Positions 17,002 through 24,885 are shown, numbered from the stretch's first letter. The stretch is 64,000 bases of DNA from Streptomyces sp. SN-593 (GCF_016756395.1 NZ_AP018365.1:6390001-6454000), one strand, 5' to 3'. Translations and numbers: made by a program. Notes: generated by a model from the letters alone, not told the origin.

Positions 17002-18708
17002 ATGCCCGAACCCCGTACCGTCGCTCTTGTCACGCTCGGATGCGCCCGCAATGAGGTGGACTCGGAAGAGCTCGCCGGCCGGCTGGCGGCGGACGGCTGG
17101 CGGCTCGTCGAGGACGCCTCCGACGCCGATGTGGCCGTGGTGAACACGTGCGGCTTCGTCGACGCCGCCAAGAAGGACTCGGTCGACGCCCTGCTGGAGG
17201 CGAACGACCTCAAGGCCCAGGGCCGCACCCAGGCCGTCGTGGCGGTGGGCTGCATGGCCGAGCGGTACGGCAAGGACCTGGCCGAGGCGCTGCCGGAGGC
17301 CGACGGCGTCCTCGGCTTCGACGACTACGCCGACATCTCCGACCGGCTGCGCACCATCCTGTCCGGCGGCATCCACGCCTCGCACACCCCGCGTGACCGG
17401 CGCAAGCTGCTCCCGGTGAGCCCGGCGGAGCGGCAGGGCGCGGTGTCCGGGACGGCCGGCGGGGGCGCGCGGGCGGGGGTGGCGCTGCCCGGGCACGGGC
17501 AGGGCGCGGCCGTCGCGCCGGGTGAGTCCGCGGCCGGCAGAGGCAGCGCCGGCGCGCAGGCGACCGCCGGCGCGACCGCCGGCGCGGAAGCCGTTTCGGG
17601 GGCCGTTGCGGAGCCGGACCCGGCCTGGCAGGTACCCGACCTGCCGGAGGGCGTCGCGCCCGCGTCGGGGCCGCGCGCGCCGCTGCGCCGGCGGCTGGAC
17701 TCGGGCCCGGTCGCGTCGGTGAAGCTCGCCTCCGGCTGCGACCGCCGCTGCACCTTCTGCGCGATCCCGTCCTTCCGCGGCTCGTTCATCTCCCGGCGCC
17801 CGTCCGACGTGCTCGGGGAGACCCGCTGGCTGGCCGGGCAGGGCGTCAAGGAGGTCATGCTCGTCAGCGAGAACAACACCTCCTACGGCAAGGACCTGGG
17901 CGACATCCGCCTGCTGGAGACGCTGCTGCCGGAGCTGGCCGCCGTCGACGGCGTGGAGCGGGTGCGGATCAGCTACCTCCAACCCGCCGAGATGCGGCCC
18001 GGGCTCATCGACGTGATGACCGGCACCCCGGGCGTGGTGCCGTACTTCGACCTGTCCTTCCAGCACTCCGCGCCGGGTGTGCTGCGCGCCATGCGCCGCT
18101 TCGGCGACACCGAGCGGTTCCTCGAACTGCTGCACACGATCCGGTCGAAGGCGCCCGAGGCCGGCGTCCGCTCCAACTTCATCGTCGGCTTCCCGGGCGA
18201 GAGCGAGGAGGACCTCGCGGAGCTGGAGCGCTTCCTCGGTGCGGCCCGCCTCGACGCCATCGGCGTGTTCGGCTACTCCGACGAGGAGGGCACGGAGGCC
18301 GCCACCTTCGAGGACAAGCTCGACGAGGACGTGGTCGCCGCCCGCCTCGCGCGGGTCTCCCGGCTGGCCGAGGAGCTGACCGCGCAGCGCGCGGAGGAGC
18401 GGCTCGGCGCGACGGTCCGGGTGCTGGTCGAGTCCTTCGACGAGGAGACCGGCGAGACCACCGGGCGCGCCGACCACCAGGCGCCTGAGACCGACGGCCA
18501 GGTCGTCCTGCTGCCCCCCGGCGGGAACGCCCCCGGCGCGGCGGCCGTTGGGGATTCCGGCGGGGCGTGGCGGCCCGCGCCCGGGACGTTCGTGACCGCG
18601 AAGGTGACGGGCACCGAGGGCGTGGACCTGATCGCCGAAGTGCTGCCCGAACTGGCGGGCGCGCCCGGAGGCCAGGGCGCGGAGTGTTCCGAGGGAGTGG
18701 GCAGATGA
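17002..18708 (+). CDS. rimO: Ribosomal protein S12 methylthiotransferase RimO
   Basis: 568 residues from ATG 17002. The N-terminal UPF0004 domain (about 1-135, LVTLGCARNEVDSEEL, VNTCGFVDAAKKDS, VAVGCMAERY) supplies the second Fe-S cluster. The radical-SAM core has Cys246, Cys250 and Cys253 in SGCDRRCTFC, and a TRAM domain ends the protein. RimO attaches a methylthio group to an aspartate of ribosomal protein S12. Unusual: an Ala/Gly-rich insert of about 80-90 residues (about 140-225) separates UPF0004 from the radical-SAM domain, so the protein is about 100 residues longer than typical RimO. The stop overlaps the pgsA start (ATGA). Confidence 0.93.
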   Translation: MPEPRTVALVTLGCARNEVDSEELAGRLAADGWRLVEDASDADVAVVNTCGFVDAAKKDSVDALLEANDLKAQGRTQAVVAVGCMAERYGKDLAEALPEADGVLGFDDYADISDRLRTILSGGIHASHTPRDRRKLLPVSPAERQGAVSGTAGGGARAGVALPGHGQGAAVAPGESAAGRGSAGAQATAGATAGAEAVSGAVAEPDPAWQVPDLPEGVAPASGPRAPLRRRLDSGPVASVKLASGCDRRCTFCAIPSFRGSFISRRPSDVLGETRWLAGQGVKEVMLVSENNTSYGKDLGDIRLLETLLPELAAVDGVERVRISYLQPAEMRPGLIDVMTGTPGVVPYFDLSFQHSAPGVLRAMRRFGDTERFLELLHTIRSKAPEAGVRSNFIVGFPGESEEDLAELERFLGAARLDAIGVFGYSDEEGTEAATFEDKLDEDVVAARLARVSRLAEELTAQRAEERLGATVRVLVESFDEETGETTGRADHQAPETDGQVVLLPPGGNAPGAAAVGDSGGAWRPAPGTFVTAKVTGTEGVDLIAEVLPELAGAPGGQGAECSEGVGR

Positions 18709-19748
18709 GCGGAGGCGCCGAGCCCACACCGCCGCCGCTCGGGGCGGCCGCCGCGGCGCATCCCGCCGCAGCGGCTGGCGCCGGTGGCCGCGGCGGCGGG
18801 CGGAGCGGGGTCTCCACCGGATCGCGGATCGCCGAGGTGCCGACCGGTCCGGCGGGCGGTGAGGCGGCCGGTGAGGTGGGCGCCGAGGCGGGGCGCGTCG
18901 GCGGCCAGGCCGGTCTGTGGAACATCGCCAACCTGTTGACGATGACCCGTCTCGTGCTGGTTCCCGGGTTCCTGCTGCTGCTCGTCCACGACGGCGGCGG
19001 CGACCCCGCCTGGCGCTCCTTCGCCTGGGCCGCCTTCGCGATCGCGATGATCACCGACCTCTTCGACGGCGAACTGGCCCGGCGCTACGGCCTCGTGACG
19101 GACTTCGGCAAGATCGCGGACCCGATCGCGGACAAGGCGATCATGGGCGCGGCCCTGGTCGGGCTGTCAGCCCTGGGTGACCTGCCGTGGTGGGTCACCG
19201 GCGTCATCCTTTTCCGTGAACTCGGGATCACCCTCCTGCGCTTCTGGGTGATCCGGCACGGGGTCATCCCGGCGAGCCGCGGCGGCAAGCTCAAGACGCT
19301 CACGCAGGGCGTCGCGGTCGGGATGTACGTCCTGGTGCTGACCGGGCCGCTGGCCAGCATCCGGGCCTGGATCATGGCGGTCGCCGTGGTGCTGACGGTG
19401 GCGACCGGCGTGGACTACGTGCGCCAGGCCGTCGTCCTGCGCAGGGCCGGGCTGGCGGCGGAAGCGGAAGCGGCGGCCGCGGCCCGGGAGGAGTCCGCGT
19501 CCGGCGAGGGTTCCGAAGGCGCGCCGGGCGTGGCCGCGCGGGGCGGGGCGCAGAGGGTCGTTCCCGGGACGGGTGCGGGTGCGGGTGCCGCGACCGCCGA
19601 CGGCGCGGAGGCCGGGGCGGGGGAGGAGGCCGGGGCCGCGGCGGGCACGGGGTCGGTGGCCGAGGCCGGGTCCGTGGCGGAGGCCGACACGGCGCCCGCG
19701 CCCGCTCCGGCGCCGACCGCCGAGCGCGAGCGTCGGCAGGGCGTGTGA
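18705..19748 (+). CDS. pgsA: CDP-diacylglycerol-glycerol-3-phosphate 3-phosphatidyltransferase
   Basis: 347 residues. The full CDP-alcohol phosphotransferase motif is visible: Asp118, Asp121-Gly122, Ala125-Arg126, Gly135, Asp139, Asp143 (DLFDGELAR then DFGKIADPIADKA), in a multi-helix membrane domain (about 65-245). It makes phosphatidylglycerol phosphate, precursor of PG and cardiolipin. Both ends are extended by low-complexity segments: an Ala/Gly-rich N-terminus of about 60 residues and an Ala/Glu/Gly-rich C-terminal tail of about 100 residues with no predicted function. It overlaps rimO and cinA by 4 bp each, indicating translational coupling. Confidence 0.92.
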   Translation: MSGGAEPTPPPLGAAAAAHPAAAAGAGGRGGGRSGVSTGSRIAEVPTGPAGGEAAGEVGAEAGRVGGQAGLWNIANLLTMTRLVLVPGFLLLLVHDGGGDPAWRSFAWAAFAIAMITDLFDGELARRYGLVTDFGKIADPIADKAIMGAALVGLSALGDLPWWVTGVILFRELGITLLRFWVIRHGVIPASRGGKLKTLTQGVAVGMYVLVLTGPLASIRAWIMAVAVVLTVATGVDYVRQAVVLRRAGLAAEAEAAAAAREESASGEGSEGAPGVAARGGAQRVVPGTGAGAGAATADGAEAGAGEEAGAAAGTGSVAEAGSVAEADTAPAPAPAPTAERERRQGV

Positions 19749-20404
19749 GCGCCGAGCACCCGGGCGGATCGGCGGGCGTCGGCGGCGGAACGCCGCCCGC
19801 GGGGTCGCCCGGGGCCCAGGAAGCGGCTGAGGCGGCGCGTGAGGCGCTGCGGCTGCTCGTGGGGCGCGCGGCGACGGTCGCGGTGGCGGAGTCGCTCACA
19901 GGCGGGCTGGTGGCCGCCGAGCTGGCCGCCGTACCGGGGGCCTCGCAGGCGTTCCGCGGCTCGGTCACGGCGTACGCGACCGATCTGAAGCACCGGCTCC
20001 TCGGGGTCGACGCCGCCCTGCTCGCCGAGCGCGGCGCCGTGGACGCCGACGTGGCACGGGAGATGGCCGAGGGCGTACGCGACCGGCTCCGCGCGGACTG
20101 GGGGGTCTCGACCACCGGCGTCGCGGGCCCGACCCCGCAGGACGGCCGACCGGTCGGCACCGTCTTCGTCGCCGTTGCGGGGCCGTCGGGCACCGTGGTG
20201 GCCCCGCTCCTGCTCGCCGGCGACCGTAGCGCGATCCGGCGGGCCTCGGTGGCGGCTGTCCTGGAACTGCTCACCGCCGAACTCCGGAGGAGTACGGTTG
20301 CGGGTCCGGAGTCCACCGCGGCCCCGGCCGAAGGACAGCAGGACGGTAAGGGCCGAACGGCCACACGTAACGGTCCCGGTACGACTACCGGCGGCCAAGG
20401 GTAG
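19745..20404 (+). CDS. cinA: CinA C-terminal domain protein (nicotinamide-nucleotide amidase-like)
   Basis: 219 residues from GTG 19745, overlapping the pgsA stop by 4 bp. It contains the stand-alone CinA-C/PncC fold: VAVAESLTGGLVAAELAAVPG, FRGSVTAYA, GVSTTGVAGPTPQDGRPVGTVFVA. The family deamidates NMN in pyridine-nucleotide salvage. The N-terminal MoCF-like domain of full-length CinA is absent, as is common in actinobacteria. A C-terminal tail of about 40 residues looks disordered. Confidence 0.92.
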   Translation: MSAEHPGGSAGVGGGTPPAGSPGAQEAAEAAREALRLLVGRAATVAVAESLTGGLVAAELAAVPGASQAFRGSVTAYATDLKHRLLGVDAALLAERGAVDADVAREMAEGVRDRLRADWGVSTTGVAGPTPQDGRPVGTVFVAVAGPSGTVVAPLLLAGDRSAIRRASVAAVLELLTAELRRSTVAGPESTAAPAEGQQDGKGRTATRNGPGTTTGGQG

Positions 20405-20535
20405 GGAAGAAGACGGGGGGAAGGGATGTTTGCAGCCCTGAGTGAACACGTCTTCGCTCCCCGCACGGGCGGTGCCCGAGGCGGTACGGTGGGGCGAGAA
20501 GGATGCGGATTCGCGGTCCGAGGAGGGAGCCACCG

Positions 20536-20937
20536 ATGATCCTGCTCCGTCGCCTGCTCGGTGACGTGCTGCGTCGGCAGCGCCAGCGCCAGGGCCGCAC
20601 TCTGCGTGAGGTCTCGTCATCGGCCCGGGTGTCCTTGGGCTATCTCTCCGAGGTCGAGCGGGGGCAGAAAGAGGCGTCCTCCGAGCTGCTCTCGGCGATC
20701 TGCGACGCCCTGGACGTGCCGATGTCCGAGGTGATGCGCGAGGTCAGCGACGACCTGTCGCTGGCGGAGCTGGCGCAGTCCTCGGCCGCCGAGGCCCCGG
20801 CCGCGCCGATGAGGCCCCTGCTGGGTGCTGTCACGTCGGTCACCTCCGTCACGGCCGTGCCGTCCGCACCGGACGAACGGATCACCATCAAGGCGCCCAA
20901 GAAGTCCGCGGAGGCCGTGGACGTGGTCGCCGCGTGA
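20536..20937 (+). CDS. clgR: ClgR, XRE-family regulator of clp/lon protease genes
   Basis: 133 residues from ATG 20536 with GGAGGGAG upstream. The HTH (about 12-66: RTLREVSSSARVSLGYLSEV, then ERGQKEASSELLSAICDALD) matches Streptomyces ClgR, which activates clp and lon genes. The C-terminus ends in Val-Ala-Ala; in Streptomyces this alanine tail makes ClgR a ClpP substrate, closing a feedback loop (established for the family, not shown here). A degenerate ClgR-box-like element, CTTCGC-N5-GCA near 20451-20464, might allow autoregulation; this is weak. Confidence 0.92.
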   Translation: MILLRRLLGDVLRRQRQRQGRTLREVSSSARVSLGYLSEVERGQKEASSELLSAICDALDVPMSEVMREVSDDLSLAELAQSSAAEAPAAPMRPLLGAVTSVTSVTAVPSAPDERITIKAPKKSAEAVDVVAA

Positions 20938-21161
20938 TCTCGTGCGTCGGCGTGGCACCGCCGCGCCGCCGCAGCCTTGCCGGCCCTGCCCGGGACGACC
21001 CGTCCCGTGGCGGGGCCGTCGCGTTCTCTCGCCCCGCGCCCGCCGGCGGCTGCTGGCGTCGTCCGCTTTGCCATGTGTACGGCGTGGAGGCAGGGTAGGC
21101 GGAGGGGGTCAGTACGGGATCAACCGGACCCGAACGCGTCGATCCGCGAGGAGACCAGCGC

Positions 21162-21632
21162 ATGACTGTCGTGAAGAGCCCCCTGGCCGAGCAGGACCGC
21201 AAGACCGTCGGTGACGCCCTCCAGGGCGCGCTGGTGGACCTGATCGACCTCTCGCTGCTGGCGAAACAGGTGCACTGGAACGTCATCGGTCCCCGCTTCC
21301 GCTCCATCCACCTCCAGCTCGACGAGGTCGTGGACGCCGCCCGCTCCGCCTCGGACACCGTCGCCGAGCGCGCTTCGGCGATCGGCGTGACGCCCGACGG
21401 GCGCGCCGGCACGGTCTCCAAGACCAGCGGCATCGACACCGTCACCGACGGGTGGGTCAAGGACGGTGAGGTCGTCGGGATCATGGTCGCCGCGCTCGAC
21501 GCCTGCATCACCCGGATGCGGGAACGCATCGAGAGCACCGACGAGCCGGACCCGGTGAGCCAGGACCTTCTCATCGGCATCACCGCCGACCTGGAGAAGT
21601 TCCACTGGATGTTCCAGGCGGAGAACGTGTAA
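21162..21632 (+). CDS. dps: Dps-family ferritin-like DNA-protection protein; phage attachment gene
   Basis: 156 residues from ATG 21162 (GAGGAG upstream). The Dps ferroxidase signature is clear: His38 in AKQVHWNVIGPRF, His50, Asp54 and Glu55 in IHLQLDEVVDAA. Dps stores iron, detoxifies peroxide and compacts the nucleoid. The last ten residues (FHWMFQAENV) and the stop codon lie within the prophage attachment sequence that recurs at 57664, so the final codons are phage-borne yet keep the protein intact. Whether the reconstructed end equals the original chromosomal end needs an uninfected relative. Confidence 0.93.
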   Translation: MTVVKSPLAEQDRKTVGDALQGALVDLIDLSLLAKQVHWNVIGPRFRSIHLQLDEVVDAARSASDTVAERASAIGVTPDGRAGTVSKTSGIDTVTDGWVKDGEVVGIMVAALDACITRMRERIESTDEPDPVSQDLLIGITADLEKFHWMFQAENV

Positions 21633-21662
21633 CCAGGTCAGAGAGATGCACGCCTCTGACCT
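21601..21662 (+). other. attL: attachment core at the 3' end of dps, with inverted repeat
   Basis: From 21601 the sequence is repeated at 57664; the bases before (21600 versus 57663) differ, so 21601 is the left limit of the core. It includes the last 32 bp of dps. Immediately after the stop is a perfect 9-bp inverted repeat (AGGTCAGAG at 21635-21643, CTCTGACCT at 21654-21662), which could be the dps terminator stem carried in the core or an integrase site. The right limit of the core cannot be fixed because the second copy continues into phage DNA. Confidence 0.8.
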
Positions 21663-21717
21663 GCGGTGCAGTCCTTCTTCAGGAGATCATCAGGCTTACA
21701 GAGTGTTACGGGAGCTG

Positions 21718-21752
21718 ACGTAAGACAGGCGTAATCCGTAAGCCAGGCGTAA
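21718..21752. promoter_or_regulatory. Candidate integrase arm-type sites, left arm
   Basis: Four NCGTAA hexamers in one orientation within 35 bp (21718, 21729, 21737, 21747); two sit inside identical 9-mers CAGGCGTAA (21726-21734 and 21744-21752). The same ACGTAA hexamer occurs twice in the right arm next to int. Assignment as arm sites is an inference from position and repetition. Confidence 0.5.
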
Positions 21753-21759
21753 AGCGAAG

Positions 21760-21785
21760 GCCCCCTCGGGTACGCCCGAGGGGGC
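21760..21785. terminator. Strong hairpin downstream of the tgm operon
   Basis: A perfect 11-bp stem (GCCCCCTCGGG at 21760-21770, complement at 21775-21785) with a 4-nt loop. It lies about 160 bp beyond the tgmC stop and between tgmC and att, so it probably ends minus-strand transcription and insulates dps from the prophage. Confidence 0.7.
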
Positions 21786-21805
21786 TCATCACCGGGACTG
21801 GACCC

Positions 21806-21867
21806 CCGCCATCTGGACGGAGGACGCCTCCTTGCACGAAAGGCTGTCCAGCCCAGCCTGATGGCGG
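21806..21867. other. Nested stem-loop element of unknown function
   Basis: In order: CCGCCATC (21806-21813) pairs with GATGGCGG (21860-21867); directly inside, TGGAC (21814-21818) pairs with GTCCA (21846-21850); inside that GGAGG-ACG-CCTCC (21819-21831) is a perfect hairpin. The nested helices suggest a structured RNA, or DNA structure near the attachment site. No match to a known riboswitch was recognised. Confidence 0.4.
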
Positions 21868-21945
21868 CCCCCAGGGGAACGGGGTGCCGTGGGGCCCGCT
21901 GGCCGCGCCGTGGAGAGTGACTGGGCGGCTCCAGAGGGGCGCGGA

Positions 21946-23073
21946 CTACATGAGGGGCCAGGCGTGCCCGGCCGGGTCGTCGAGCCACAGGGTGTGCCCG
22001 CCCTCGGCGGTCACGGTGAGTCCGTAGCGGTGGATGCCGGGGCGCCCGGCCGTGACCCATGCGCGGAGGTAAGGCGCGCGCTCCGCCCAGAGATCGCGCG
22101 GCCCCCCGTGGATGAGTTCGGCCTCGCGGGGGTCTCGCATGGTGATGCGCGCCCACGACGTCATGTCGGGGGTGTACAGGCAGCGCACCGCCTTCCCTTC
22201 CTCGTTGGTGAGGCTGATCTGTGCGACGTCCGGGTGGACGAGGGAGGCGAGGAACTGCGGCGCCTCGGCGTCGAGGCCGACCGGTACGACGATCGCCTGG
22301 CGGTCTCCCTGCGCGGTCGCCAGGGTGCCCGCGACGTGGCGGCCCGCGGCCGTGGTGGCGTCGGGCGTGGAGCGGGCCGCCATGAACGCGGTGAGGTGCG
22401 GTAGGAACCGTCCGCACGCGCTGTGATCCTCGCCGATCGCCAGTCGGGCGATGCCGTACCCGACGGCGACGACCATCACGCCGTGCGGCCGGACCTGGGT
22501 CCGCCATGCGTCTGGCACGCGGCCGACGCCGCACGTCGCCACCAGACGGTCGTACGGCGCGTGGTCGGGGTAGCCGGCCATGCCGTTGCCGGCCGCGAGG
22601 GTCGGGGCGTAGCCCGCGATGCGGAGCCGGTCCCGTGCGGCGTCCACCAGGGCCGGGTCGACGTCTACGGACGTCACGCGGTTCCCGCCGAGCCGGTGGG
22701 AGAGGAGCGCGGCGTTGTATCCGGTGCCGGTGCCCACCTCCAGGACGCGGTTGCCGTCCTCGACGTCCAGGGCCTCCAGCATGCGGGCCATGACCGTGGG
22801 CGCGGTGCTGGAGCTGGTGGCGGTGCCGGCGTCGTTGGCCTGGGTGACGAGGGAGGCGTCCTGGTAGACCGCGGCGATCCAGGACGGGTCTGCCGGCGTG
22901 TAGCGGACCTTCCCGCCGCGGGCCCGGAGAGTGAACTCGGGCACGAACACCTCGCGCGGCACCGACGCGAACGCGTCGCGCCATGCCGGGTCGTGCAGGG
23001 TGCCGTCTGCGGCGAGGCGTTCGGTCATGAGGCGGCGCAGCTCGTCGGCGGCGGACGTGGTGGGGGTCGTCAT
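21946..23073 (-). CDS. tgmC: TgmC: PIMT-like methyltransferase of an ATP-grasp RiPP system
   Basis: 375 residues from ATG 23073, which overlaps the tgmB stop (ATGA). The protein-L-isoaspartate O-methyltransferase fold is clear: PREVFVPEF, then SAM motif I VLEVGTGTGYNAALL, VTSVDVDPALVDAARDRL and a post-I acidic region. A C-terminal extension of about 150 residues beyond the usual ~210-residue PIMT is typical of the graspetide-associated subfamily. In characterised relatives such methyltransferases convert an Asp of the ligase-modified peptide to the methyl ester, which collapses to an aspartimide. By context it acts on TgmA after TgmB. Confidence 0.85.
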   Translation of the reverse strand: MTTPTTSAADELRRLMTERLAADGTLHDPAWRDAFASVPREVFVPEFTLRARGGKVRYTPADPSWIAAVYQDASLVTQANDAGTATSSSTAPTVMARMLEALDVEDGNRVLEVGTGTGYNAALLSHRLGGNRVTSVDVDPALVDAARDRLRIAGYAPTLAAGNGMAGYPDHAPYDRLVATCGVGRVPDAWRTQVRPHGVMVVAVGYGIARLAIGEDHSACGRFLPHLTAFMAARSTPDATTAAGRHVAGTLATAQGDRQAIVVPVGLDAEAPQFLASLVHPDVAQISLTNEEGKAVRCLYTPDMTSWARITMRDPREAELIHGGPRDLWAERAPYLRAWVTAGRPGIHRYGLTVTAEGGHTLWLDDPAGHAWPLM

Positions 23074-24023
23074 GCGGGGTCCTCCAGGAGGTCGGCCAGG
23101 GCGTGGGTGATGGGGGTGCGCAGCGCGGGGATGTACGCCCACTGGCCGTTCGGGTTGAGGTCGACGAGCGTCCAGGTCCCGTCTGGACTAACGAGAAAGT
23201 CCATTGCGGCGTAACTGAGTTCGAACGCGTCGATCAGGCGGCGCACGCCGGCGGCGATCGGGGCCGGTGCGTCGCAGGGCGTGTAGGTGTGGGCGGCGTA
23301 GTCGGTGCGGACGTCCGCGAGTTGCGTTGGGGTGTGGATCTCGGCGGCGAACATCTTCGGGCCGACCACGGTCAGACGCACCTCGTAGGCGGTCGTGATC
23401 CACTCCTGGAACTGGTGGGCGGTCAGGGCCACGCTGTTGTCGATGTCGTCGGCGCGAACCTGGGTGGTCCACACGGCGACGGCCTCTCCACCGGTGCCGG
23501 CCGGGCCGGTGGTCCCGATGGTCTTGTACGCGGCGACTCCGCCGGGTAGGCCGGCGACGAACTCGCGGGCCGCCGCGGGGTCGTTGGTGATCAGCGTGTC
23601 GGGCACTGCCAGGCCGCACCGGGCGGCGATGGCGAGGGCGTGGGGTTTGACCCCGGCCGGCGTGTTCAGGTGCGGGTGATTCACCCACCGGGCGGTCAGG
23701 GCGGTGAGCAGCCCTCCGAGGCCCGCGCGGGCCTCGGAGGCTGTCCACTTCGCGTCCCGGTCGCTCAGGCCGGGGTGCAGGCGGTGCGGTGACGGCCGGC
23801 GGTAGTAGACCGAGCTGACCTCATCCAGGGAGACGTCCCGGTGCTGGCCACGTAACTCGCCCATCCAGCCGCTGTGCCGCGCGCCGATACGGGCCGTGAC
23901 CTGTACGGACTCCGGGAAGTCCCCGGGGTCCAGTCGGACGACGGGCACCGCCCGCCGGTTGAGTTCCGCGATCACCAGGTCAGCGGTCGCGTCGGAGGGC
24001 TGGGTCAGCACCAGGACGGTCAT
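23070..24023 (-). CDS. tgmB: TgmB: ATP-grasp peptide macrocyclase (graspetide synthetase)
   Basis: 317 residues. The N-terminal pre-ATP-grasp region (MTVLVLTQPSDATADLVIAE, then VYYRRPSPHRL) and the ATP-grasp body are typical of the MvdD/TgmB family: KTIGTTGPAG nucleotide loop region, FQEWI, YEVRLTVVG, AEIHTP and the metal-binding DFLVSPDGTWTLVDLNPNGQW. These enzymes join acidic side chains of a precursor to Ser/Thr or Lys side chains, forming omega-ester or amide rings. It lies 30 bp after tgmA and overlaps tgmC. Confidence 0.9.
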   Translation of the reverse strand: MTVLVLTQPSDATADLVIAELNRRAVPVVRLDPGDFPESVQVTARIGARHSGWMGELRGQHRDVSLDEVSSVYYRRPSPHRLHPGLSDRDAKWTASEARAGLGGLLTALTARWVNHPHLNTPAGVKPHALAIAARCGLAVPDTLITNDPAAAREFVAGLPGGVAAYKTIGTTGPAGTGGEAVAVWTTQVRADDIDNSVALTAHQFQEWITTAYEVRLTVVGPKMFAAEIHTPTQLADVRTDYAAHTYTPCDAPAPIAAGVRRLIDAFELSYAAMDFLVSPDGTWTLVDLNPNGQWAYIPALRTPITHALADLLEDPA

Positions 24024-24053
24024 CGGTCAGTTCCTCCCATCACCTCGTCCAGG

Positions 24054-24290
24054 TCAGTCCGTGTCGTTCGACTTCTCCTCGTCCAGCTGGTGGTCCTCCT
24101 GCGTCTGGGCGACCGTCTCGAACGCCGACGACATGCGCGGCTCGAACACGAACGGGACGCCGTCCTCGGTGATGCTGATCTGCCGCTCGGGGCAGAGCGT
24201 GAGTGCCGGCAGCGGGTCGGACACCGGGCGCACCGGGACGGCCTGGGTCAGACCGAAGGGGCGGACACGTTCCAGCAGTTCGGTGGGCAT
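24054..24290 (-). CDS. tgmA: TgmA: ATP-grasp-modified RiPP precursor peptide
   Basis: 78 residues. The leader carries RPFGL at residues 10-14, the recognition motif of this precursor family, followed by a Pro-rich linker and an ISITEDGVPFVFEP beta-type segment (38-51). The C-terminal 27 residues contain Ser54, Ser55, Thr59, Thr63, Ser74, Thr77 as possible hydroxyl donors, Lys73, and many acidic residues (Glu58, Glu65, Asp66, Asp70, Glu71, Glu72, Asp76, Asp78) as acceptors. This composition and its place directly before tgmB make it the substrate of TgmB/TgmC. It has no Cys in the core and no signal peptide. Confidence 0.88.
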   Translation of the reverse strand: MPTELLERVRPFGLTQAVPVRPVSDPLPALTLCPERQISITEDGVPFVFEPRMSSAFETVAQTQEDHQLDEEKSNDTD

Positions 24291-24377
24291 GCGTGATCCT
24301 CATTCCTGATGTGGATGGTGTGGGTCACCGGGCGGCACCCGTGGATGGCCCGGAGTTCATGGGGTAGGCCGCTGGAC

Positions 24378-24524
24378 CTACTTCGGCGGCGTGCCTCGGC
24401 GCCCGCTGGCGATCCGGGGCACGAGCCCCTGCTCGCGGACGTGGGGCGGGCAGCCGTAGATCGGGATCGCACCGCCGTCGGGCATGTCCTCCCATGTCAG
24501 CAGGGTCATGTCCCGGTCCGACAT
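24378..24524 (-). CDS. Small protein of the tgm locus, 48 aa
   Basis: Begins at ATG 24524 or, giving 43 residues, at ATG 24509. Contains LLTWEDMPDGGAIPIYGCPPHV, with one Cys, and ends in a basic Gly/Arg tail. Such short proteins occur near XRE regulators in Streptomyces genomes, but no function is known to me. Codon use fits a real gene. It lies between the 83-aa protein and tgmA in the same direction. Confidence 0.55.
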   Translation of the reverse strand: MSDRDMTLLTWEDMPDGGAIPIYGCPPHVREQGLVPRIASGRRGTPPK

Positions 24525-24553
24525 GTCGTGCTGGCCCGGCGTGCACCAGGCGG

Positions 24554-24805
24554 TCACTGCTCCGGCTCCGCGGCGCACGTCCGGCACGCCCGGATGCAAA
24601 TCCGGCGGACGGTCTGAGGAGGCGGCGCCGTGCCCGGCTCGTAGGCCACGTGCATGATGCTTTTCGTCTCGCTCCCGTCGGCGTGTGTGACGGTCACGCA
24701 GCGCGTCACGGCCGGCCACACCGGGCTCCGGAGCGGCCACGGGGTGGGCGTCGGTCGTGCCTCGGTCGGCTGATTTCTCTCGGGCGGGTGCAGTAGGGTC
24801 CCCAT
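24554..24805 (-). CDS. Small protein of the tgm locus, 83 aa
   Basis: Begins at ATG 24805 with GAAGGGGC upstream. A Pro/Thr-rich first third is followed by a beta-type segment (VTRCVTVTHADGSETKSI) and a Cys-containing tail (RICIRACRTCAAE). It is the first gene of the minus-strand unit leading to tgmA-tgmB-tgmC and divergent from the SLOG gene. Function unknown; it could be an accessory or immunity factor, which is inference only. Confidence 0.55.
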   Translation of the reverse strand: MGTLLHPPERNQPTEARPTPTPWPLRSPVWPAVTRCVTVTHADGSETKSIMHVAYEPGTAPPPQTVRRICIRACRTCAAEPEQ

Positions 24806-24868
24806 GTCGCGCCCCTTCCGGCGTTGGCCACACCCCGGACCGTGGCGCGGTCGCGGGGCATCTCCTGG

Positions 24869-24885
24869 ACACGACGGTCTCGTGT
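24869..24885. promoter_or_regulatory. Candidate operator in the tgm divergent control region
   Basis: Perfect inverted repeat ACACGA-CGGTC-TCGTGT between the divergent 83-aa gene and SLOG gene. It could be a site for the nearby XRE regulator. Confidence 0.4.
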
